Below are positions 48,076-57,154 of a stretch of 64,000 nt of DNA, piece after piece. The notes under the pieces were generated by a model, which made no database searches, was not told where the DNA came from, and was given only the letters and a program-made list of their open reading frames with translations. Each line of letters opens with the position of its first letter. The stretch's first letter is position 1. The position numbers and the translations under genes were made by a program. This DNA comes from Chitinivorax sp. B (lineage in GTDB: Bacteria; Pseudomonadota; Gammaproteobacteria; Burkholderiales; SCOH01): the NCBI RefSeq assembly GCF_005503445.1, contig NZ_SCOH01000015.1, positions 54,202-118,201 of the forward strand. The letters run 5' to 3'.

Positions 48076-48121
48076 ATGTAAATACCACTTTGATACTTTT
48101 CCGTAAATTGGTATTGACTAA
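48076..48121. promoter_or_regulatory. Candidate NagR operator pair upstream of the nag operon
   Basis: TTGGTATTGACTAA at 48108-48121 is an imperfect dyad. The half-site TGGTATT recurs in inverted orientation as AATACCA at 48081-48087. These resemble the TGGTATAGACCA-type sites I recall for GntR-family NagQ/NagR regulators. They lie about 100-140 bases before the kinase start in an AT-rich promoter region. Confidence 0.45.
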
Positions 48122-48216
48122 TGTACTAACATAGTATGGAGTGATTGTTTTTCAATGGCTTGCGGAAACAATTGCAAGATTGTGTCTTATCAAATATATC
48201 GAATTGGTGTTTTGTT

Positions 48217-49677
48217 TCAGTGTGAGTTCAATGCTTCAGGGGTTGAAACCGGCAGTTCGATATGGGCAATCAGTCCACCTTCAGGGTGATTTCGCAATAC
48301 CAGTTGCCCGCCATGCGCATGAATGATGTTTCGTGCGATGCTTAGCCCCAGTCCCATGCCCTGTTGGTTTCTGGCTTTGCCGTGTGGCAGACGCATATAT
48401 GGGCTGAACAGCTTGTCCTGCAGCTCTGGCGGCACGCCCGGGCCATGGTCACGCAACTGCAAGTGAATGACATCCTGTAGTTGGCAAAGACTGATATCGA
48501 CACGATCTCCATAACGCAGCGCGTTATCCAGCAGATTGCTGATGGCTCGCTTGATCGCCAGGGGTCTGGCCATCAAGGTGGTGGTGGTCAGGTCCAGGGT
48601 TACTTTGTGCCCGGCCAGCATGGCCACATGTGCCATCCGTTCCAACAGGGTATCCAGCCTTATTTGTGTCTGGTTCTCATGAATATCCGTGTCCTTGACG
48701 CTTTGCAATGCACCTTTCACCATCATGTCCAGTTCGTCCAGATCTTCGTGATAGTCGGCCTTCAGGGTTTCGTCATCCAGCAGTTCGGTACGTAACTTAA
48801 GCCGGGTGATGGGGGTGCGAAGATCATGTGAGATCGAAGCAAACAAGCGCTCCCGATCGTCCAGAAAACGTTGAATGCGCTCTTGCATCGCTTGGAATGC
48901 TTTGGCAGTTTTCAGGAATTCCTGGCTGCTGTTTTCCGGCAAGGGCCCCATCGATACTCCTTTGCCAAACGCATCAGCATGTTCCGCCAGCTGTGCCAAT
49001 GGCCGGGTCAGCCAACGCACAACCCACATCGACAGCAGTAGCACTACGCCCAAGGTCAACAGTTGTAACAACAACCGGTCACGAGGGAAGGGATTGTGGC
49101 TGTCCAGAAAATACGGATCAGGCATGACGGTAGCCAAGTACAGCCAACCTTCATTCTCGATTTCGGTCTGAATCACCAGTACCGGTGCAGGGCGTGGCTT
49201 CAACAGCAAAGTGTGGGCGATCCAGTTTTCCGGTAGGTCTTCGACAGTGGCCCCTTCATCGGATACTGGTAATTGCTGTGGCCAAGCAAACGCCACACGC
49301 AAGTCACCTAGTGACTGCTGGCGGATAGTGCGGATGACGGTATCGCTCACTAGCTCAGTCAGCGGTGCATCCTGAATTGATGTGAGTGCTACTGGTGCAT
49401 GATTCACATTCACAAAAAACCGCGTCCCACCCATCTCCCGTAACTGATCCAATAAAATTGGCCGGTAATTGGGCGGCAACTCCCGAAAAAACCGAATTGC
49501 CTCCGCCGCACTCGCCCCAATATGCGTTGCTGCCTCGGTCAATTCCTGCTGCGCCTGATGCTTCAACTGAATCGCCCAGATCAGATTGCCGATCAGTTGG
49601 GCAGTCAGCACACCCAATGTCATGACCAGCATCAGGCGACTGCGTAGGGAGTGGGGGAGGTGGGGAGTGAACGGCAT
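48217..49677 (-). CDS. Sensor histidine kinase
   Basis: A 486-residue membrane kinase. A first helix LMLVMTLGVLTAQLIGNLIWAI, a periplasmic sensor of about 160 residues and a second helix LLLQLLTLGVVLLLSMWVV frame the sensor. HAMP follows (RWLTRPLAQLAEHADAFGKG), then HisKA with SISHDLRTPITRLKLRTELL and the HATPase boxes NLLDNALRYGD, DHGPGVPPE and GMGLGLSIARNI. ATG 49677 is chosen over the upstream frame because it directly precedes the first helix. It follows the response regulator in an operon headed by a sugar-binding protein. Confidence 0.94.
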   Translation of the reverse strand: MPFTPHLPHSLRSRLMLVMTLGVLTAQLIGNLIWAIQLKHQAQQELTEAATHIGASAAEAIRFFRELPPNYRPILLDQLREMGGTRFFVNVNHAPVALTSIQDAPLTELVSDTVIRTIRQQSLGDLRVAFAWPQQLPVSDEGATVEDLPENWIAHTLLLKPRPAPVLVIQTEIENEGWLYLATVMPDPYFLDSHNPFPRDRLLLQLLTLGVVLLLSMWVVRWLTRPLAQLAEHADAFGKGVSMGPLPENSSQEFLKTAKAFQAMQERIQRFLDDRERLFASISHDLRTPITRLKLRTELLDDETLKADYHEDLDELDMMVKGALQSVKDTDIHENQTQIRLDTLLERMAHVAMLAGHKVTLDLTTTTLMARPLAIKRAISNLLDNALRYGDRVDISLCQLQDVIHLQLRDHGPGVPPELQDKLFSPYMRLPHGKARNQQGMGLGLSIARNIIHAHGGQLVLRNHPEGGLIAHIELPVSTPEALNSH

Positions 49678-49738
49678 GGGGTTAGGAAGAAAATTGGTTT
49701 GTGTGAATGGTACTCGGGGGAATGGGCCAACTTTTAAC

Positions 49739-50452
49739 TTATGCGCTAACGGATACCACCCCCGCCGCAAACACATATCCCGCTCCGCGTACTGTCTTGA
49801 TCAGCGCTGGTTCTTTGCCGTCGTCGTGTAGTCGTTGCCGAAGTCGGCTGATCTGTACGTCCAGTGATCGATCCAGTGGGCCCAGGTCACGGCCGCGGGT
49901 TTGTTCAGCGAGCAGGCTGCGGTCGAGGATTTCGCCGGCGTGTTCGACCAAAAAGCGTAATAGTTGGAAATCCATACCGGTGAGGCGGATCAGTTCGCCA
50001 TCGGGGGCGGTGACGATACGTTCCAGGGCATCCAACACGAATCCATTGAATTGGTAATAGCGGGGCGGGTTGGCTTGATCGGCACCGGTGCGGCGGTGAA
50101 TGGCCTTGATGCGCGCCAAGAGCTCACGTGGATTGTAAGGTTTGGCAATATAGTCGTCAGCGCCCAGTTCCAGGCCGACGATGCGGTCGGTTTCGTCGGA
50201 GCTGGCAGTGAGCATGATGATGGGGACGTTACAACGGCGGCGCACGGCTTGGCACAAGGCGAAGCCGTCAGTATCGGGCAACATGACATCCAGTATCACC
50301 AGCGACAATTCATCCTTATGGCGTTCAAATTCGGCCATGAAGCTGGCGCCGTCCTGAGCCAGTTTGACATCGTAATTGTTTTTTTCCAGATAGGTTTTCA
50401 GCAGGGTACGGGTTTTCTGGTCGTCATCAACGACGAGGATGCTGCGGGTCAT
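49739..50452 (-). CDS. OmpR-family response regulator
   Basis: A 237-residue regulator with a receiver domain (phospho-Asp in LVILDVMLPDTDGFALC; conserved T/S and K in IIMLTASSDE and IAKPYNPREL) and a winged-helix DNA-binding domain ending with ISRLRQRLHDDG...TVRGAGYVFA. It overlaps the preceding binding-protein gene by 26 bases and is followed by the kinase. The set resembles the GltR/GtrS glucose system of Pseudomonas. The likely target is the divergent sugar ABC operon at 52020. Confidence 0.95.
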   Translation of the reverse strand: MTRSILVVDDDQKTRTLLKTYLEKNNYDVKLAQDGASFMAEFERHKDELSLVILDVMLPDTDGFALCQAVRRRCNVPIIMLTASSDETDRIVGLELGADDYIAKPYNPRELLARIKAIHRRTGADQANPPRYYQFNGFVLDALERIVTAPDGELIRLTGMDFQLLRFLVEHAGEILDRSLLAEQTRGRDLGPLDRSLDVQISRLRQRLHDDGKEPALIKTVRGAGYVFAAGVVSVSA

Positions 50453-51695
50453 GAGTGTCCTGCCTCAAAAAACGGGTGACGGCGCTCAGCTTACGTTGGA
50501 CATCTGCGGCAGTCACGTTGTCGTCAATAAAAAAGCGATGTACCTGGGCGATGATGGCATCCTTGAACCGGTCGTCTGCAGCCATGCGGTGTGTCAGGCT
50601 GGGCGCCAGCTTGCCACGTGCAAAGCTTTGCCAGGAACTGCGGGCACAGCTGTCCAGCAGGCTGGGGTTGAGATTGCGCAGTACCGGTACCGAGCCCTTG
50701 ATGCGGTTATAGCCCAGCTGTAGCCGCTGGGTGGTGATCTGGCCGGCCAGTTGCCACTGCATTTCCTGCCGGCTGTAATCGCCGCTGAACATGACCAGGG
50801 TATCGATGCTGTACAGGTGTGCATCTTGGCTACCGGGGACTGCGACACACCAGAAATCTTGCTCCGGTTCCATGCCCAGTGCCATTGCTTCACCTTTGGC
50901 CCAGTCACCCATGATGAACATGGCGGCTTCGTTTTTGGCAAACCGTTTGACTTGCTCATCCCAGCTGATTTCCTGTAATGGCGGCATCCATTGTTTCAAA
51001 CGGCGTAACCTGGCCAATGCATTGGCGAAGCGGCTATCTTGAAAGGCTGCCGGCTGCTGGGCAGCGAACAGGTCGCGATAGAGCATGGTTCCACCTTCAG
51101 CCAGTACCAGGCTTTCAAACAGGGTGGCGACTTGCCAGGGTTCGCTACTTTGTAATAGAGGTGTGATGCCAGCCTTTTTGATGCTGGCAGCAGTAGATTC
51201 AAATTCCGCCCAGGTCTGCGGCGGGGAAAGCTTCAAACGTGCAAACAGCTTGCGATTCACCAGTAGCGTATTGATTCGGTGTATGCCAAGTGGAGCAGCG
51301 ACCACGTGGTCGCGAAAACGGATGGTGTCATATACCGCCGGGAACAGATTGTCCTGCCATTGGCCATCACGTGCGGTGCCATCCAGTTCCAGCAACAAAC
51401 CCAGATCTGCCCATTCCATCACCGGGTAACCATTGAGTTGTGCACTGGCTGGTGGTTGGCCGGACAATACTCGGCTTTTCAATACTTTCATGGCACCCGT
51501 ACCGCCGCCGCCAGGCACGGTGGCATCACGCCAGGGAATATTGTCTTCCGTGACCTGGCGTGCCAGCCAGTCAACAGCGCGACGTTCGCTTTGCGATGTC
51601 CACCAATGCAACACGTCCAACGGCTCTGCCATCAACTTAGCGGCGGGCAGTAGGGTTGTCATCACAATCAAAAGGGGGGCGATTAATCGGTACAT
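50427..51695 (-). CDS. Glucose/mannose-type ABC solute-binding protein, sensor-linked
   Basis: A 422-residue exported protein (signal peptide to LMA-E) that closely resembles GtsA-type glucose-binding proteins: LDVLHWWTSQSERRAVDWLA, GGGGTGAMKVLKSRVLSGQPP, AAPLGIHRINTLLVN, and EPWQVATLFESLVL. It has no permease of its own in this operon; instead it is followed by a two-component system with a 26-base overlap. It may present sugar to the kinase's periplasmic domain. It faces away from a second sugar ABC operon. Confidence 0.88.
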   Translation of the reverse strand: MYRLIAPLLIVMTTLLPAAKLMAEPLDVLHWWTSQSERRAVDWLARQVTEDNIPWRDATVPGGGGTGAMKVLKSRVLSGQPPASAQLNGYPVMEWADLGLLLELDGTARDGQWQDNLFPAVYDTIRFRDHVVAAPLGIHRINTLLVNRKLFARLKLSPPQTWAEFESTAASIKKAGITPLLQSSEPWQVATLFESLVLAEGGTMLYRDLFAAQQPAAFQDSRFANALARLRRLKQWMPPLQEISWDEQVKRFAKNEAAMFIMGDWAKGEAMALGMEPEQDFWCVAVPGSQDAHLYSIDTLVMFSGDYSRQEMQWQLAGQITTQRLQLGYNRIKGSVPVLRNLNPSLLDSCARSSWQSFARGKLAPSLTHRMAADDRFKDAIIAQVHRFFIDDNVTAADVQRKLSAVTRFLRQDTHDPQHPRR

Positions 51696-52019
51696 GGTCT
51701 GGAACGGGGCTGACTATAACGTAAGCTTTTCTGCGGTTTTGTAACAAATTATCACGCCAGAGACTGATCCGGCGAGCAGGGAAGTACGGCGCAACCCTTG
51801 CTGGATAAGGATTTGATTGAGTGGTGGATTGGCACTTTGTAAGGAAATGTAACAGCGTCTATAGACGGGATGTTGGAATGTCAAATAAAAACAATGGCTT
51901 GATGTGTTGTTGCGGATTTGTGTGTGGTACGTGGTGTCACACAGGGCTCGGTGATAAGGTGCACGCCATGGGTTGTTCAGTTGTGACCATTCAAATACCA
52001 CCAACAAGAGGAGATGGGC
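51696..52019. promoter_or_regulatory. Divergent promoter region between the sensor operon and sugar ABC operon
   Basis: This 324-base region separates two divergent operons and must hold both promoters. A TATAGT box (51713-51718, minus strand) lies 18 bases before the sensor-operon start. The response regulator's binding site is expected here but I could not pick out a direct repeat. The AAGAGGAG at 52006-52012 is the ribosome-binding site of the next gene. Confidence 0.4.
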
Positions 52020-53273
52020 ATGCAAGCCTATAACAAAATCGCCGCCATGATCGCGATGCTGGGTAGCATCGGCATGGCACATGCTGGTACGTTGACCATT
52101 GAAAGCTGGCGTGTGGATGACAAAGTGCTGTGGGAGGATGTGTTGATCCCGGCCTTTCAAAAGCGTCACCCCGGCATCACCATCAAATTCGCACCCACCA
52201 CCCCGACCGAATACGATTCCAGCCTGACTGCCCGCCTGACAGGTGGCACGGCGGGGGATTTGATCACTTGCCGGCCATTCGACAAATCGTTGGATCTGTT
52301 CAAGAAAGGCCATCTGGATAAGCTGGATGGCAAGCCAGGTATGGAAAGCTTCCCAACTGCAGCCAAAGTGGCTTGGCAGACCGATGATGGCAAGGACACC
52401 TACTGCATGCCGATGGCCTCGGTCATGCATGGCTTTCTGTATAACAAGAAGATTTTCAAGGATTTGAACCTGACGCCACCCAAAACGGTGGATGAGTTCT
52501 TCAAGGTATTGGGTGCCATCAAACAGACTGGCAAGATCACGCCACTGGCCTTGGGTACCAACGATCAATGGGAGACCAACCAGATCGTGTTCACCGGCAT
52601 CGGCCCCAATTACTGGCAGGGTGAAGAGGGCCGTAAGGCATTGATTGCCGGCAAGGCCAAGTTTACCGATCCGCAATATGTTGCCGCGTTTGAGCAGATG
52701 GCCAAGTGGGGGCCTTATCTGGGTAAGGGCTTCAGTTCGCAGACCTATGCCGACAGCCAGAACCTGTTTGCGATGGGCCGTGCTGCCATTTTCCCAACGG
52801 GATCGTGGGAAATTGCTTACTTCAACCAGAATGCCAAGTTTGAATTTGGTGCTTTCCCGCCGCCAGTACAAAAGGTAGGTGACAAGTGCTTTATTTCAGA
52901 CCACACCGATATCGGCATTGGCATCAATCCAAAATCCAAAAATCGGGATGAAGCCTACAAATTCCTGGCTTGGGTTGGCTCGCAGGAATTTGCCGATTTG
53001 TATACCAACAAGGTCACGGGCTTCTTCTCGCTTTCCAATCATTTGATTGCAGTGAAAGACCCCGTCGCCAAGCAGATGCTGGATTGGCGCAAGAGTTGCG
53101 CTTCGACTATTCGCTTGAATGCGCAAGTGCTGAACCGTGGCGAACCCAATATGGAAACCGAGCTGTGGACGGTTGGCAGCCAGGTGTTGAATGGCAAGAT
53201 GGCACCGAAGGATGCCGCCACGCGCCTGCAAAGTGGTTTTGCCAAGTGGTACAAACCACAGCAGAAGTCCTGA
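52020..53273 (+). CDS. Sugar ABC transporter periplasmic binding protein
   Basis: A 417-residue exported SBP family 1 protein, with a signal peptide ending GMAHA-GTLTIESW. Conserved parts include DLITCRPFDKSLDLFKKGHL, MPMASVMHGFLYNKKIF and DIGIGINPKSKNRDEAYKFL. ATG 52020 has AAGAGGAG at ideal spacing; ATG 52014 lies too close to it. It is the first gene of a second sugar import operon. The sugar is not identifiable by sequence; the neighbouring glucose-type sensor suggests a hexose or glucoside. Confidence 0.92.
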   Translation: MQAYNKIAAMIAMLGSIGMAHAGTLTIESWRVDDKVLWEDVLIPAFQKRHPGITIKFAPTTPTEYDSSLTARLTGGTAGDLITCRPFDKSLDLFKKGHLDKLDGKPGMESFPTAAKVAWQTDDGKDTYCMPMASVMHGFLYNKKIFKDLNLTPPKTVDEFFKVLGAIKQTGKITPLALGTNDQWETNQIVFTGIGPNYWQGEEGRKALIAGKAKFTDPQYVAAFEQMAKWGPYLGKGFSSQTYADSQNLFAMGRAAIFPTGSWEIAYFNQNAKFEFGAFPPPVQKVGDKCFISDHTDIGIGINPKSKNRDEAYKFLAWVGSQEFADLYTNKVTGFFSLSNHLIAVKDPVAKQMLDWRKSCASTIRLNAQVLNRGEPNMETELWTVGSQVLNGKMAPKDAATRLQSGFAKWYKPQQKS

Positions 53274-53278
53274 TACAC

Positions 53279-53550
53279 CCTAGGTTCTGTTGACTTAGTT
53301 TCATAGCTCGCGCCGATCCGAGTTTTGGGGCAAGACTAGACGCCGCGAGCGCCGTATAGCGGGCTATATCAGCGAGTGGCAACGACGGATTGCCCCAAAA
53401 ATCGGTTCGGCCCATGGGGTTGGTCTGCTTTTGGGCTTGCCCCGTTGTCGCAAACCGCTTGTATAGATCACTATGTGGCGCGCTTTGCTTCTAGGCGCAT
53501 GCCCAAAATCAGGCCAACGCGTGCGTGAAACTACGTCAACAGAACCTAGG
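53279..53550. mobile_element. 272-bp MITE with 24-bp inverted ends in the sugar operon
   Basis: The outer ends CCTAGGTTCTGTTGACTTAG (53279 onward) and its inverse at 53527-53550 match at 23 of 24 positions. CTAG flanks each end, as in IS5-type target duplications (inference). There is no coding frame inside. It separates the binding-protein gene from its permease genes. Confidence 0.7.
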
Positions 53551-53583
53551 CCATCGGCAAAACCATGATGGTTTTGCCGATGG
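53551..53583. terminator. Perfect 14-bp hairpin next to the MITE
   Basis: CCATCGGCAAAACC, loop ATGAT, GGTTTTGCCGATGG: a perfect stem between the binding-protein and permease genes. It may cause partial termination or protect the upstream mRNA, which would raise binding-protein output over permease. Confidence 0.65.
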
Positions 53584-53696
53584 CCTGTGGTGAAGGAATG
53601 TTTCCGACAGTCTGAGGGCAGCCCGTCTTGAATCAGGGCTGTCACCTTGAGACTGGCTGATATTCCATGCTGCGTTCAACCCGATCGGGGATTGTC

Positions 53697-54608
53697 ATGA
53701 AACGCTATTTTCCCTGGCAGGCCATTGTCTTCCTGTTACCTGCCTTATTGATCTATTCCGCGTTCAGTGCTTTGCCATTGCTGGATACCTTGCGACTGGG
53801 CCTGTATGCGACGGATGAAACCGGTGCCCAGCATTTTGCAGGGTTGGCCAATTACAAGCTGCTGATGTTCGACCCGCAATGGTCGGATGCTTTCTGGAAT
53901 GCCATGTGGAACAACTTGAAGTTCTTTGGCATGCACATGCTGGTCCAGAACCCGGTGGGACTATTGCTGGCTACCTTGCTGAGTGTACGCGGCCTGAAAG
54001 GTGCCCGTACCTATCGTACGCTGATCTTCCTGCCAACCCTGCTGTCTGTAGTCATTGTCGGGTTCATTTGGCAATTGATCCTGTCGCCACTGTGGGGGGT
54101 AGGCGAGCGGTTGATGGGTTATGTGGGCTTGGCTGATCACTTTCAGCCTTGGCTGGGTGAAGAGGGTTCGGCACTGATTACATTGTCGTTGATCTCCGTC
54201 TGGCAGTTTATCGGTGTGCCGTTGATGTTGATCTATGCCGCGCTGTTGGCCGTGCCGGAGGAAATTGTCGATGCTGCCGTGGTGGAAGGGGCCAGCGCCT
54301 GGCGTATCTTCTGGGAGATCAAACTGCCGTTGATCTACCCCACATTGGGCTTGGTCACCATTTTGACCTTTGTCGGTAATTTCAATGCATTCGACCTGAT
54401 TTATTCGGTCAAGGGTGCGCTGGCTGGGCCGAACTACAGCACCGATATTCTGGGCAGTTATTTCTACCGCACCTTCTTCGGTTACCAATCGCAGATCGGC
54501 AGCCCAACCATGGGTGCAGCCGTGGCCACCATGATGTTTCTGGTCATCCTGTGTGGGGTTGCGGTGTATTTCTACGCTATTCAACGCAAGCTGCAACGTT
54601 ACGAATGA
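53697..54608 (+). CDS. Sugar ABC transporter permease (MalF/UgpA type)
   Basis: A 303-residue inner-membrane permease with six predicted helices and the EAA loop EEIVDAAVVEGASAWRIFWEIKLPLIYPTL. ATG 53697 (MKRYFPWQAIVF) is preferred; the frame open from 53667 adds a non-hydrophobic tail. Its stop overlaps a possible ATGATG start of the next permease. It forms a heterodimer with that permease. Confidence 0.93.
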   Translation: MKRYFPWQAIVFLLPALLIYSAFSALPLLDTLRLGLYATDETGAQHFAGLANYKLLMFDPQWSDAFWNAMWNNLKFFGMHMLVQNPVGLLLATLLSVRGLKGARTYRTLIFLPTLLSVVIVGFIWQLILSPLWGVGERLMGYVGLADHFQPWLGEEGSALITLSLISVWQFIGVPLMLIYAALLAVPEEIVDAAVVEGASAWRIFWEIKLPLIYPTLGLVTILTFVGNFNAFDLIYSVKGALAGPNYSTDILGSYFYRTFFGYQSQIGSPTMGAAVATMMFLVILCGVAVYFYAIQRKLQRYE

Positions 54609-54619
54609 TGAGGCGAACC

Positions 54620-55528
54620 ATGAACCAAGCCGCTTCCACCACCTTTGCCGACCTGGCGGAACAGCCTGTGCCCGCAGCGCATCGCGCCTGGCTGCAACGT
54701 GCAAGCAAGCCGATGTCAACCGGCTTGCTGCATCTGACCCTGCTGGCCTATACAGTACTGGCCTTGTTTCCGATCGTGCTGGTATTGATCAACTCGTTGA
54801 AAGCGCGTGATGCGATTTTTGACGACCCCTTGGCGTTTTCCAATGCCGAAACGCTCTCACTGATCGGTTATGAGAAGGTATTGGCCAAAGCTAATGTGCT
54901 GCTTTACTTTGGTAATAGCTTTACTGTCACACTGATTTCACTGGGCTGTATCGTGCTGTTCGGCGCCATGGCGGCCTGGGCGCTGACAGAATACAAATTG
55001 CGGATCAATCGCTGGCTGATGTTGTATCTGGCTTTTGGCATCATGGTGCCGATCCGGTTGGGAACGGTCAGTATCCTATCGTTGATGGTCAAGCTGGAAC
55101 TGGTCAACACGCTGATGGCGCTGGTATTGGTGTACACCGCACAGGGCTTGCCATTGGCGGTAATGATTTTGTCCGAATTCATCCAGCAGATCCCCAAGGA
55201 ATTGAAAGAAGCCGCCCGTTGTGACGGGGTCGGTGAATTCCGCATCTTCTTCCAGATCATCCTGCCCCTGATTCGCCCGGCCGTGGCGACAGTGGCCGTG
55301 TTCACCATGATCCCGGTGTGGAACGACCTATGGTTCCCGTTGATCCTTGCACCTAGTGATCAGACCCAAACCATCACCCTGGGTGTACAGCAGTTCCTGG
55401 GGCAGTTCGTGACGGATTGGAATGCGGTATTGGCCGCTTTGTCGCTGGCGGTGTTGCCAGTGCTGGCGCTGTATGTAGTGTTTTCCAAGCAGTTGATCAA
55501 GGGGCTGACGTCGGGGGCGGTGAAGTGA
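54620..55528 (+). CDS. Sugar ABC transporter permease (MalG/UgpE type)
   Basis: A 302-residue permease with a cytoplasmic N-terminal stretch, about six helices and the EAA loop KELKEAARCDGVGEFRIFFQIILPLIRPAV. ATG 54620 has GAGG at good spacing; ATG 54605, which overlaps the preceding stop, is also possible. It is separated from the ATPase gene by a 380-base repeat-bearing gap. Confidence 0.93.
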   Translation: MNQAASTTFADLAEQPVPAAHRAWLQRASKPMSTGLLHLTLLAYTVLALFPIVLVLINSLKARDAIFDDPLAFSNAETLSLIGYEKVLAKANVLLYFGNSFTVTLISLGCIVLFGAMAAWALTEYKLRINRWLMLYLAFGIMVPIRLGTVSILSLMVKLELVNTLMALVLVYTAQGLPLAVMILSEFIQQIPKELKEAARCDGVGEFRIFFQIILPLIRPAVATVAVFTMIPVWNDLWFPLILAPSDQTQTITLGVQQFLGQFVTDWNAVLAALSLAVLPVLALYVVFSKQLIKGLTSGAVK

Positions 55529-55619
55529 GAGTTCACTAGAACTGGTGGCTTTTCTGGCCTTGTTGCACATTGCAGTTATCAACATAAATCAGGAAAGACT
55601 CGATCGGTGGCGCTTCCAA

Positions 55620-55843
55620 GAACGGGTATCCCGTGTGGCGCGCCGAGTATCGCAAGACTGCGGGGGGATTTCCGCGAGGACTGTTTGAGCCCGTAGGGCG
55701 AGTTCCGCAGCGGCTCCGCAGGCTGAGAAGCGCAGGGAACCCTGACTTTGTCAGGGCGCATAACCCGGGTCGCTTTTTCTTTGGATACTTTCTTTTGGCG
55801 AGGCAAAAGAAAGTATCTCGGCTGCGGGACGATATCCCGCCCT
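55620..55843. repeat. Non-coding dispersed element with a 13-bp hairpin
   Basis: The element starts near GGGTATCCCG and ends near GATATCCCGCCC, and contains ATACTTTCTTTTG-gcgagg-CAAAAGAAAGTAT (55785-55816), a perfect 13-bp stem. From memory, very similar sequences recur between genes in many beta- and gammaproteobacteria. The remaining gap (55529-55909) holds only the ATPase ribosome-binding site AAAGGAAA. Confidence 0.6.
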
Positions 55844-55909
55844 AATACATACAACCACGACTGCATTGCAAGCGGGCGTTTGCTCATTGCAATTGCAAAG
55901 GAAACGACT

Positions 55910-57028
55910 ATGGCAAGCGTAACCCTCAACAACCTCAGCAAATCCTACGACGGTAAGCAGCAGGTATTGTCCGGCATCGATCTCGATATCCAACACGGTG
56001 AATTCGTGGTGTTGGTCGGTCCCTCCGGCTGTGGCAAATCTACCTTGTTACGCATGCTCTGTGGGTTGGAAGAGATCACCGGGGGCGAGATGCAGATTGA
56101 CCGTCGTCGCGTCAATGACCTGCCACCAGCGGAACGTGGCATCGCCATGGTGTTTCAAAGCTATGCGCTGTACCCGCACATGACGGTTTACAAGAACATG
56201 GCGTTTGGCCTGCGTGTGGCGGGGGAGGGCAAAGCGGATATCGATCGTCGTATCCGCCATGCAGCAGGGATTCTGAAAATCGATCATCTGCTGGATCGCT
56301 TGCCACGGGCGCTGTCTGGCGGCCAACGCCAGCGGGTTGCCATTGGCCGTGCCATTGTGCGGGAGCCCAAGCTGTTTCTATTTGACGAGCCACTTTCCAA
56401 TCTGGATGCCGCATTACGTGTGCAAACTCGGTTGGAGATTGCCAAGCTTCATCGTGAACTGAATGCGACCATTGTCTATGTCACCCATGATCAGGTCGAG
56501 GCGATGACCTTAGGCGACAAAATTGTGGTGATGCATGACGGCCAGATTCAACAAGCTGGCCGGCCATTGGAGCTCTACCAGCAACCTGCCAATCTGTTCG
56601 TGGCCACCTTCATTGGCTCACCGAAAATGAACCTGCTGGATGGCTACATCCGGCAGATTGATACAGACCACATACTGGTAGGGCTGGCTGGTGGGCAAAC
56701 TGTTCGGGCCGAAGTGGATGGCAGCAATCAGCTGGTTGGTGAGGCGGTTACGCTGGGTATCCGTGCGGAACAGCTTGCGGAAGATACATCGCATAGCGAA
56801 GTGTTCACCGGCACGGTAAACATTGTGGAGCATCTGGGCGAGGCCAATTATCTCTACCTGATGCTGGACTCGGGGGCCGAACTGGTGGTGCGGGGCGATG
56901 GCAATCGTATGATTGGCCGGGGTGAACACATCAGGATATCAGCACCGGCGAGTGCGTTTCATGTGTTTGATCAACAGGGTGTCGCGCTACGACGGTTATG
57001 TCCTGGTAATGTTGCTGGGCGCCACTAA
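55910..57028 (+). CDS. Sugar ABC transporter ATP-binding protein (UgpC/MalK type)
   Basis: A 372-residue ATPase. Walker A VGPSGCGKST, signature LSGGQRQRVAIGRAI, Walker B LFLFDEPLSNLD and H-loop VTHDQVEAMTLGDK are all intact, with a C-terminal TOBE-like domain. ATG 55910 has AAAGGAAA upstream; the frame open from 55748 reads back into the repeat element and is not coding. It is homologous to the ATPase at 38075. Its stop codon is the first triplet of a short repeat. Confidence 0.95.
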   Translation: MASVTLNNLSKSYDGKQQVLSGIDLDIQHGEFVVLVGPSGCGKSTLLRMLCGLEEITGGEMQIDRRRVNDLPPAERGIAMVFQSYALYPHMTVYKNMAFGLRVAGEGKADIDRRIRHAAGILKIDHLLDRLPRALSGGQRQRVAIGRAIVREPKLFLFDEPLSNLDAALRVQTRLEIAKLHRELNATIVYVTHDQVEAMTLGDKIVVMHDGQIQQAGRPLELYQQPANLFVATFIGSPKMNLLDGYIRQIDTDHILVGLAGGQTVRAEVDGSNQLVGEAVTLGIRAEQLAEDTSHSEVFTGTVNIVEHLGEANYLYLMLDSGAELVVRGDGNRMIGRGEHIRISAPASAFHVFDQQGVALRRLCPGNVAGRH

Positions 57029-57081
57029 GCGCCGCTAACAGAGCTCTTCTGGTGATGTTGCGCAAGCTTGTCGTACTTGAT
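57026..57081. repeat. Short dispersed repeat, copy 1
   Basis: TAAGCGCCGCTAACA...CTGGTG.TGTTGCGCAA.CTTGTC.TACTT: about 55 bases that recur with a few changes at 59786. Both copies begin at the stop codon of the upstream gene, here the sugar ATPase gene. Confidence 0.65.
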
Positions 57082-57154
57082 GGCATTGCAAGGTGGGCAT
57101 CGACTCTGGCTAATGCCTTGGCTATGATGCTGCGTTTTGCGGCAATTTGATTTC

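Noticed and set aside
51714..52871. A 385-residue minus-strand frame
   Set aside because: It runs antisense to the well-supported sugar-binding protein gene and shows no family motif.
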